Below are positions 55,889-64,000 of a stretch of 64,000 nucleotides of DNA, one piece after another. Numbering within the stretch: position 1 is the stretch's first letter; each line of letters begins with the position of its first letter. The notes beneath the pieces are model-generated. The model saw only the letters and a program-made list of their open reading frames with translations, had not been told where the DNA came from and made no database searches. The stretch is from Panicum virgatum (taxonomy: Eukaryota; Streptophyta; Magnoliopsida; Poales; Poaceae). The stretch spans positions 19,158,782-19,222,781 of the forward strand of contig NC_053139.1 of NCBI RefSeq assembly GCF_016808335.1. The letters are read 5' to 3'. The position numbers and the translations under genes were made by a program.

Positions 55889-57461
55889 ATAAGCCATGGC
55901 CGACATTTATCAGCAAGAAGTTGGATCCGGTCTTGCGTGAGGAGATGATTGCATTGCTGAGAGAGTACCGGGACTGTTTTGCATAGGATTACACTGAGAT
56001 GCCCGGTCTAGATAGAAATATCGTCGAGCATCGGCTCCCGCTCAAGAAAGGGTTTCGGCCGTTTCAGCAACGAGCACGTCAGATGAAGGCCGAAGTCCTG
56101 GAAGAGGTCAAGAAAGAGGTAGAGAAGATGCTGGATGCTGGGTTCATCAGACCATGCCGGTATGCAGAGTGGATTTCTAGCATGGTACTAGTGCAAAAGA
56201 AGGATGGCCGATGGCGTGTCTGCGTCGATTTTAGAGATCTCAACAGAGCGACGCCAAAGGATGAGTACCCGATGCCTATTGCAGAGACATTAATCAACGC
56301 AGCTGCCGGCCACAAAATGATGAGTTTTATGGATGGCAATGCTGGCTACAACCAGATCTTCATGGCCCCAGAAGACATGAACAAAACTGCGTTCAGAGTA
56401 CCAGGCGCGGTCGGCTTGTTCGAGTACTTGGTTATGACCTTTGGACTGAAAAATGCCGGTGTGACGTACCAACGTGCCATGAATTACATTTTTCATGATC
56501 TCATCGGCAAACTGGTAGAAATTTATATTGATGATGTTGTGGTCAAGTCCAAATTAGCTGGGGGCATCTAGAAGATCTGCGCCAAGTTTTGGAACGGACT
56601 CAAAGGTTTGGGCTCAAAATGAACCCAAAGAAATGTGCTTTTGGAGTATCGGCTGGTCAATTTCTAGGATTCCTGGTGCATGAGCGGGGAATCGAGATCG
56701 GCCTCAAGAGTCAAGAAGCTGTAAAGACGATGAAGCCACCTACTACAAAGAAAGAGTTGCAGAAGCTCATCGGTAAAATTAACTTTGTCAGACGATTTAT
56801 TTCTAATCTGTCTGGGCACATTGAACCATTTATGGGTTTGGTGAAGATCAAATCCGATGATGAGTTTCGCTGGGGGGCAGAACAGCAGCAAGCTTTCAAT
56901 GAAATCAAAGAATATTTGTCAAAGCCTCCAGTATTGGTTCCTCCGCAGCAAGATAGGCCGTTCTACGTGTATCTATCTGTGGGTGACACGTCCATTGCTT
57001 CAGTGTTAGTCCAGAAGCATGACGGCCAGGAGAGGGTGGTTTTCTACCTCAGCAGATGCATGTTAGATGCCGAGACCAGGTATCCTGAAATCAAGAAGCT
57101 TTGCCTTTGCTTATACTTTATATGTACAAAGCTTCGTCATATTTTGCTCTCGGCGGAAACAATTGTCATATGCAAATCAGATGTCATAAAGCACATGCTG
57201 TCGGCTCCTGTCCTGAAAGGCCGACTTGAAAAATGGATGTTTGCATTGTTAGCGTTCGATATCCGGTACCAGCCTGCAAAAGCAGTCAAGGGACAAGCAC
57301 TGGCGGATCTTATTGCGGACAGGATCAGCACTGATATTGCTGCATTATTTGTTCGTGTTTGGGCTATGTTCTTTGACGGATCAGCTTGTGATGATGGGTG
57401 CGGTGTGGGAATTCTGTTGGTGCGCCTCGTGGGGCGACTTATTCCTTCTCCATCAGGATGA
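55889..57461 (+). pseudogene. Reverse transcriptase and first RNase H region, gypsy copy 2
   Basis: Reads DKPWPTFISKKLDPVLREEM, then a TAG at 55984, then complete RT: LPLKKGFRPFQQRARQM, KKDGRWRVCVDFRDLN (fingers with the first catalytic Asp region), MSFMDGNAGYNQIFM, and VEIYIDDVVVKS with YIDD near 56530. A one-base deletion near 56566 shifts frame. The thumb and connection follow (QFLGFLVHERGIEIGL), then an RNase H-like segment (RPFYVYLSVGDTSIASVLVQ), then MFFDGSACDDGCGVGILLV, where a two-base deletion near 57420 shifts frame again. Confidence 0.9.
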
Positions 57462-59050
57462 CTGCCCCATGCACCAATAATTTGATGGAATATGAAGCCG
57501 TTCGCAAAGGGATGGAATTGCTCCTCGAAGCTGGTGCAGAAGCGGTGGAAGTTTTTGGAGATTCGAAGCTGGTGATTTCTCAGCTCACGGAGAAATATAG
57601 ATGTGAGAGCGATGCTCTTTTCCCAATATGGATGCAATGCCATGAGTTGATGTCACGATTCAGGTACATCAATTTCCACTGGATACGCAGGACTCTGAAC
57701 AATGAAGCCAATGGTTTGGCACAGATGGCTTCCGGGTACAGGGAAACAGCCGATGGAGTCGTTGTGGAGGTTCAGTTTCTAGAACCTAGAGATTGAAGAG
57801 CCGATATCTTCAATTACTTGAAGGATTCGGCTCGGGGGGCACCCAGAAGGATAAGACTCAAGGCCATGAAGTATGTTCTGATAGGGGATGACATGTTCTA
57901 CAGGATCTTGGAAGGACTACTACTTAAATGTCTGGGACCTTCAGAGTCAAATCAGCTCTTACATGAGGTTCATGAAGGAGCCTGCGGTACTCACCAATCG
58001 GCTCATAAGATGAAGTGGCTGATTAGGCGATCGGGTTATTACTAGCCCACTATGCTGGAAGATTGTTTCAAATATTATAAAGGATGTCAGGCATGTCAGA
58101 GGTTTGGCAAAATTCAGATAGTACCAGCATCAAAAATGAATCATATCATCAAACCGTGGCCATTCAGAGGTTGGGCCATGGACATGATTGGTCAGATCAA
58201 CCCGTCGTCTAGTAAAGGTCATAAATGGGTCTTAGCTGCCACAGATTATTTTACAAAGTGGGTAGAGATAGTGCCCATGAGGTCAGTAGTGTCAAGAGAT
58301 GTGATCAGCTTTGTCAAAGAGCACATCATTCACAGATTTGGGATCCCTCAGACCATTACGACCGATGGAGGATCGGTCTTTATATCGGAGGAGTTCAGAA
58401 AGTTTGCCAATGACATAGGGATTAAGCTGATCAGATCATCTCCGTATTATGCCCAAGCTAATGGATAGGCTGAAGCATCCAACCAGAGTCTCATCAAGCT
58501 CATAAAGAGAAAGATCGATGAATATCCTAGGCGATGGCATGAGGTGTTATCAGAAGCTTTGTGGGCATATCGTATTTCTTGTCATGGGTCCACCAAGACG
58601 TCACCGTACCATCTAGTCTACGGCCAGGATGTTGTGCTACCATGGGAGATCACGGCTGGATCAAGGCGTGTTGAGTTTCAGAATGATCTATCTGCTGAAC
58701 AGTATACAGTCTTGATGAACGATAATGTGGAGGACCTGACAGAGCTAAGACTTTGGTCGTTGGAGAAGATCAAGTTAAATAAGGCTAAAGTTGCCCGTGC
58801 GTACAACAAGAAGGTCAAGCCAAAGAATTTCCAGGTTGGAGACTTGGTCTGGGAGGCAGTATTACCATTGGGAACTAAAGATAGAAAATATGGCAAGTGG
58901 TCTCCAACTTGGCACGGGCCGTACAAGGTTGATCAGACTTTGCCTGGGAATGCATACATGCATAAGGAATTGGACGGCGTCAAGTTTCCTGTTGCTGTCA
59001 ATGGTCAGCACCTCAAGAAATACTTCCCGAACATGTGGGAGAGTGAGTAA
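57398..59050 (+). pseudogene. Second RNase H and integrase, gypsy copy 2
   Basis: An RNase H domain of the extra (archaeal-like) style reads LMEYEAVRKGMELLLEAGA and GDSKLVISQLTEKY, to TGA at about 57794. Integrase: HHCC zinc finger (HEVHEGACGTHQSAHK ... CFKYYKGCQACQ, 57960-58105), DDE residues in WAMDMIG, TTDGGSVF and AEASNQ, and C-terminal KYGKWSPTWHGPYKVDQ, ending at TAA 59048. Stops at about 58042 and 58466 match Trp and Gln codons in copy 1 (TGG-to-TAG, CAG-to-TAG). Confidence 0.9.
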
Positions 59051-59087
59051 CAAGAGCCGGTGAGATCCATCTGGCTGTAATCATGAC

Positions 59088-59206
59088 AGGCCAACACGTT
59101 GAGTTGGCCAGTAAAAAAAAAGAGAGATGACAGGCCAACACGTTGAGTTGGCCGGTAAAAAAAAAGAGAAGGGGCCAACACGTTGAGTTGGCTAGTAAAA
59201 ATATAT
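59088..59206 (+). repeat. Tandem repeat of about 40 bp, three units, 3' of integrase (copy 2)
   Basis: Three units of GGCCAACACGTTGAGTTGGC plus an A-rich purine tract, matching the four-unit array at 11788-11945. Confidence 0.88.
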
Positions 59207-59306
59207 GAGAAGTGAACAGCCGATGTTTGACCATCGACTTAAGATGTTTTTAAAACAGTTACAAGTTTCAGGATAATAGGCACTACTAATTGTTTCTTGA
59301 GCCTAT

Positions 59307-62269
59307 CTACTGGTTCAGGAATTCTTCTATGACGTGGATGGCTTCTGTGCGGACGGCGTCTGCTCGTGCTATGATTGCTTCGTCATCCTTGTCATCGCCT
59401 ATTACTATTTGCCGACTCAAGGTACTTATCTCTGCGAACTCTGCTTGTATCTGCTCGGCTATTTCCTGGGTTTCTTGTTTGGAGTTTGCAATGGAAGCTT
59501 CCTCGGCCTGGATGAGTTCCTTGGTGGTGCGGACCTTTTCTTCGAGTTCCGCTAGTTCTTTCTTTAGGAGGTCGAGTCGGTTCATGTTGGCAGACACGTC
59601 AACTTTGATATCTAGAGTTGCCTTCTTCTGGTTGAGAGCCTTGCATTTTTGGGTGACGTCAGCTTTCAGAGAAGCTTGAGAGTGACATGCTTCCATCCTT
59701 TGTTGTGCTTTATTCACTTCTATCCGAAAGAATGGAAGGTTGCTGGCTGGCCAAAGCTTGATTTGCAATGGCTCCGGGAGTTGGGATTCTATTTGCTCGA
59801 AGATGTTCTTTATATTGCTGGAATCATCAACTAGAGCAGTGATCGGAGCAGATAGTAGATCCTTGATGAGTTGAAACTGATGTGCCAAGATAGCCGATTG
59901 CTGCAGAGATGATGTTTCTGCTCCAGGGACAGTCAGACTCATTGATGCCGGGTCAAAGGAAAGCAAACCTGAAATGTCAAAGCCCTATGGGCGTATCTAG
60001 AGTTAGAGCAAGACGTATTTATGGAGTTATCGGCTGGTTCAGAATTGGTTTTGAAATGTTACCTGTTCTGAAGAAGAAGTGTTGGGCGGTTCAGGAGCAA
60101 TCGTCTTGTCAGAGCTGGTGTTGATGTCAAGAACATCGACTGTATCGGCTTGTTCCTCGTTTGCATCCATCAGTGCATCAGGAGTTACTGCCATCTCATG
60201 TTGATCCAGGCTTTCTACATTGGGGATTTCTTCAGCTGCATCCTGGAAATAGAATTACAGACAATCAGAGTACATGTGTGTGAAATAAAGAAGAAGTTTT
60301 TGAATGATGAGTTACCTGGTTGGTGTTGGACTCTAATGGATTTGGGGAAGTTGGTACTGGTCTCTTGACTATTCGCCTCGTGATCATCTTCCTTTTCTTG
60401 GTCAAGACTCGGGGGGCAACTACTGCAGAAGTTTGTCTTCGCTTGGAAGCCGACTGAAGTAAGTCTGGCTGAATAGTCATTATCACTTTCTTCATTGGTG
60501 GTGATCCTTTGCAGAAGAGTACATCAGGAGCAGTTGGAAGAAAGTGGAATGGCTCCCCAGTGCTGGTCGTAGGTTCTGGACCATCTTGTTGCTGCTAGCA
60601 GGATGAGCAGGATTAGCCAAAAGAAGGAATGGATGATTTGGAAAGAGCAAAATGCATAAATTTAGTACCTCTTCCTCGGGGATTATATATTCAGGACCAA
60701 TTTGCTGCAGTTGAGGACCTAGAGCTTTATTGAATATATGTGTTTTCCACATTCCCCACCATGTGCTGAAGTCGATTGATGAGAATATGAAGGACAGATC
60801 GGCTGGTATTGGAATGTGGAGGTCATCGAACATGTTATAGCATCTTGAGCTAGTGAGACCATCAGGTAGATCGGCTCTGCTCTCCACCAAGTGGTGAATA
60901 TGGAAGTGGGGAGGGACCTGTCCTAGGCCAAATTGCCGAGCTACTATAACTGGTTGGTAAGATTCATAACCTGGCTTGATAATTCTATTAGAAGTACTGA
61001 TGCCAACGGGGAGGAAGCCAGGTCGAATCATCAAGGAATACAGATGCCGAGTGTTGTCATCATCGGCAAAGTTGTCTAATCTAAAGGCAGTTGGGTTTTC
61101 AAAGGATTCAGATTCAGTAAATGGGAAGTAGAGGGGATTATCTAGTCCTTTATAGAAGACTCTGGACCAGTTTGCTACATCTGCTGAATTCAGTTTACTG
61201 CCAGGAAGGCTGAATAAAAATTGGCCGTAACAAGTACATCTAATTGGTTTGCCACTTTCATCAGGGAAAGAGTTCTTGGTCAGGCCTTGGAAGTTGGGAA
61301 TATGGTGCTGGAAGTATAGTTGTGCCCACAACTGAATAAACAACCAAGGGCCTCCAGTTCTCAGTTTCTTGTGGTTAAGCAGGTTAGATGTCATCAGATG
61401 GAGATATCTGTAGGTTTCTCCAAGGAAGAGTTTGCCTAGGCCGGTGTGATTGCCATGGGCCAGGTGATAGGCCAAGGGAAGATAGTTCTTAGTTGGAGCT
61501 AAAGAAGGACCACAGAAGATAAAGTGCTCTAGCCAAAGATTTAAGAAAGCTGTGTGTTCCTTCTCAGTCACTGGACCTTTTGTTTTTATGTGCTGATTCA
61601 TGTAAGTACCCCAATTTGTGCAGTTAACTTTGGAAGAAAGTTTGAAGGGGACTTCTGTCATTTTGTGGGCAGCAGGATTAGGAGAACTAATGTCTAGGAC
61701 AGTGATCATGGTGACATCCAGCAGAGTAGGGGTCATGGGTCCATGACCAAAAAGGAAACAGTTCAGAGCGTCGGACCAGAAATAGCCGATGGTTTTCAGA
61801 AGATTTTCATCTTTGTCGAGTGGAGATAATGATAAACTAAGTGCATCGGCTACGTGCAAGTCTTGCCATAGGGGCATGTAAGTTTTTGCTACTTTGCTAT
61901 ACCATGTAATCTAGCTCTCAGGAGGATTAGGCCAGGCTCTCAAGCAGTCGGCCCAGAGGTTTAAATCAATGTTTTGACTCACAAAAGGGATCCTATTTAC
62001 TTCACAAGAGATCAGATCTATGGGGTTTTCATGGGTTTGTGGGCCAAGATAGAAAGATTTTGGATTGGAGGGATGCAGTAGAAGGATGTCTGACACCTGA
62101 AGTTTAGAAATTCAGAAATATGCATATGGTGTCATGTTTCAGAGTTTAGTGTTTCAGGGGCTTGGTAAGCTGAAGAAAACTAAAGGATTAGGCCGGATAT
62201 TACCTTCAGGCCGCAGATTGCCATATCATCGGTTGCAGAGCTTATCGTCTGAGCTGCAGAATCTGCCAT
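59307..62269 (-). CDS. Antisense accessory gene (plant mobile domain + coiled coil), gypsy copy 2, five exons, one stop
   Basis: Minus-strand exons: 62269-62204, 62096-60669, 60591-60316, 60242-60063 and 59984-59307, all with GT donors and AG acceptors. Every exon is a multiple of three (66, 1428, 276, 180, 678), total 876 codons with the stop. Exon 1 is MADSAAQTISSATDDMAICGLK. Exon 2 carries the plant mobile domain (PMD/aminotransferase-like; FGHGPMTPTLLDVTMITVLD, FSTWWGMWKTHIF). Exon 3 is basic (TKKRKMITRR, possible nuclear signal), exon 4 acidic, and exon 5 a long coiled coil (KKELAELEEKVRTTKELIQ). The only break seen is a TAG near 61911 (Trp in copy 1). Antisense genes with their own promoter are known in Grande-type Tat elements. 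The product's role is unknown. Confidence 0.8.
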
Positions 62270-62354
62270 GGTTCAGATCTGTTGACTTAGGGTTTGATTG
62301 CTGTAGGCTCTGATTCGAATTCCGGCTGCTTGGAGAGTTCTTGCTCGGATTTGT

Positions 62355-64000
62355 TGTAACACCATAATTTTAATTTCAGCTTTTATAATAAATTTAATTG
62401 GCTTTATTTATTTTTCTAAGGATTATTGTGTTAGTCTTGCATTTAATCTAATTTTGTTCCTCTAGTAATTAAAATTTTATCATAGATTTAATTTTTGGTG
62501 TTGCATTCATGCTGGTGCATAGTTTAAAATATTTGAGTGTGGTTTGAATTCCAATTCATATTTGAATTCAAACCTTTGTTTGTTTGTTTTAGCAATAGAA
62601 TAGAAAAAGGAAGAGAGAAATAGGAAAGAAAACCCATCTCAAAACAGCCCCAAACCAGCCGGCCCATCTCCATCTCCTTCTTTCCCTCCAGCCCAAAAAC
62701 CCAGCAAACCCCTCAGCCCAGTCTGGCCAAGCCGGCTCAACCCGCTCGGCCCACTCCCTCCGCACACGCGCGCCCCGGCATGCTCTGCTTCGGCCCGCAT
62801 CGCGCAACGCGCTCAGCCCGCACTGCTCCTCGCGCTTCCCCCGCTCGCTGACGCCGCGGCCCCACAGGACAGAACCTTCTTCCCCGCCGTGACGGCCTCG
62901 CCTCTGCTCCGCACAGCTCAGCCCCGCTCGCCCGCCCCTACTATGTGGACCACCCCGATCCCCCGTGGCCCACTAGTCAGCCATATCCGTCCCTTCCTCC
63001 TTCTAGAAGCCGGCCCCCAGAATCCGGGATCGCGCCGGGTAGCTGCGCAGTCCGCGCGATCCGCAGAACCAGCCACCGAGCCCCACCGAGATCACCAGAG
63101 CTCACTTTCCGTCGCCCGGTGCCGAGAATCTCGCCAGCCCTCTTTAAACACCCCTGGTCACCTCGTGCGCCGCACCTAGCCCACCTACTTAGCCTAGAAC
63201 CGAGCCACGCCGTGCCCCTGCCTAGCTCCGCCGTGCAGAACTCGTGCGCCGCCGCGTCCACGCCATCCCGCTACACCTCCGCCTCTGCGAAACCCCGCAG
63301 ACGCTCCGCCGTGCCGCCGGTGATCTCCACAAGCCGGTCTTCCCCGAGCTCTGCCCGCACCACACCGGGATTGCGCCGGATTTCGACTCCGATCGACAGC
63401 GAGGCTTCCCGTGTGATCCAGGAGGTCGGTGACGCTCTGCAGCGACCCGTCCACGAGTATCACGCCGAGCCGCCGCCGGACCCCGACGCCGGTGATTCTG
63501 CACTGCGACCCCGACTAATCCGCGTCCTCGGTGAGCACCCCCAAGACCCCGCCGTACTTTTACACTAGCTACCTTAGCTTGTAGCACACCCCAGTAGCCG
63601 CGCGAGCGCACGCCGGCGATGCTCCGCCGCGCACACCCGCCACCGCCGCCGCACACGCCGTCCCGAGCCCTAATCCGCTGCTCTGAGCGCATAGGTGTAT
63701 TACCCATGCTGCAATGGTGCTCCACAGCCCATCCCCGGCTCAAACCGACACCCGGAGTGCCGGATTTGGCCTCCTCCGGTGAAACCGCCGCCGCGGAACC
63801 GAACTCCGGCGCTGAGCGCCGCCGCCCAGCACCCCAAACCTCCCTGGCCACCCGATCCAAGACCGACGGCCTAGATTAGATCTAGACCCGAGCCTCCCTG
63901 AGCCCTCAGATCGAGATCCGACGGTCCTGATCTGAAGATAACGGTTCGCCTGGCATTTTGTTAAAGAGCCCCTCGGCTTTCTTGATTTCAACCCGCAGTC
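62355..64000 (+). mobile_element. Start of another LTR element (TGTAACACC...), runs off the window
   Basis: Gypsy copy 2 breaks off at 62354 and TGTAACACCATAATTTTAAT begins. The AT-rich first 250 bases (with GCATTCATGC and TTTGAATTCAAA words) resemble the start of the solo LTR at 34741. A GC-rich leader-like region follows from about 62640. No retroviral coding sequence is reached by 64000. Open frames on both strands here are GC composition effects. Whether this is a solo LTR or a full element cannot be told. Confidence 0.7.

Larger units (their letters stand above)
47760..62354 (+). mobile_element. Ty3/gypsy LTR retrotransposon copy 2 (same family as copy 1), interrupted twice
   Basis: Begins with a 1216-bp 5' LTR (TGTTATCGCC...AACA) and follows copy 1 in order: primer-binding site, gag, protease, RT, RNase H, integrase, tandem repeat and antisense gene. 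It has the full RT that copy 1 lacks. A 3409-bp solo LTR sits between protease and RT. At 62355 another LTR element interrupts it, so its 3' LTR is outside the window. More than ten stops and three frameshifts break gag-pol. Confidence 0.93.

Noticed and set aside
62889..63879. Open frames of 207-212 codons on both strands near the window end
   Set aside because: Same reason: GC-rich leader-like part of an LTR, no domain, frames open on both strands.

Overview
The window is plant nuclear DNA, most likely from a panicoid-type grass. This is inferred from the GC-rich single-exon kinase gene, the grass-style LINE, CACTA and Ty3/gypsy families, and the deep nesting of elements. No bacterial-style operons, CRISPR arrays, rRNA or tRNA genes were seen. 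About 90% of the 64 kb is transposable-element sequence. Only three host-type loci are supported: a cytochrome P450 pseudogene (34.6-37.9 kb), the 3' five exons of a plastid FAX/TMEM14-type fatty-acid-export gene (41.7-43.0 kb) and a CDK-like protein kinase gene (44.3-45.6 kb).

Layout. 1-2549: the transposase end of a CACTA (En/Spm) DNA transposon, reading leftwards, with its terminal inverted repeat at 2549. 2791-34457: one L1-type LINE, bounded by a perfect 12-bp target-site duplication and ending in poly(A), but stretched to about 31.7 kb by two large insertions. The first is a Tat-like Ty3/gypsy element (4477-17151, two 1217-bp LTRs, 5-bp TSD). The second is a Mutator-like element (about 19.32-31.45 kb) carrying a FAR1-type transposase on the minus strand and a Ulp1-peptidase-like gene on the plus strand. 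34.6-37.9 kb: P450 pseudogene split by a 2651-bp solo LTR. 38.3-38.7 kb: a small solo LTR. 38.7-41.7 kb: a microsatellite, a hAT-like end and AT-rich DNA. 41.7-45.6 kb: the two host genes. 46.1-47.3 kb: a copia-like LTR fragment. 47760-62354: a second copy of the same gypsy family, itself interrupted by a 3409-bp solo LTR (52475-55883) and cut at 62355 by the start of another LTR that runs off the window.

How it works together. The two gypsy copies share gag-protease-RT-RNaseH-integrase order on the plus strand. Both also carry, on the opposite strand between integrase and the 3' LTR, a five-exon gene for a plant-mobile-domain plus coiled-coil protein. In copy 2 all five inferred exons are whole multiples of three, giving about 875 codons broken by one stop, while its gag-pol has more than ten lesions. 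Two gag stop codons are at identical sites in both copies. The MULE in the LINE carries a Ulp1-like protein whose N-terminal part also looks plant-mobile-domain-like and whose expected catalytic Cys is Ser. These accessory genes are the most interesting content of the window. All family assignments come from reading motifs in translated sequence; no database search was possible.
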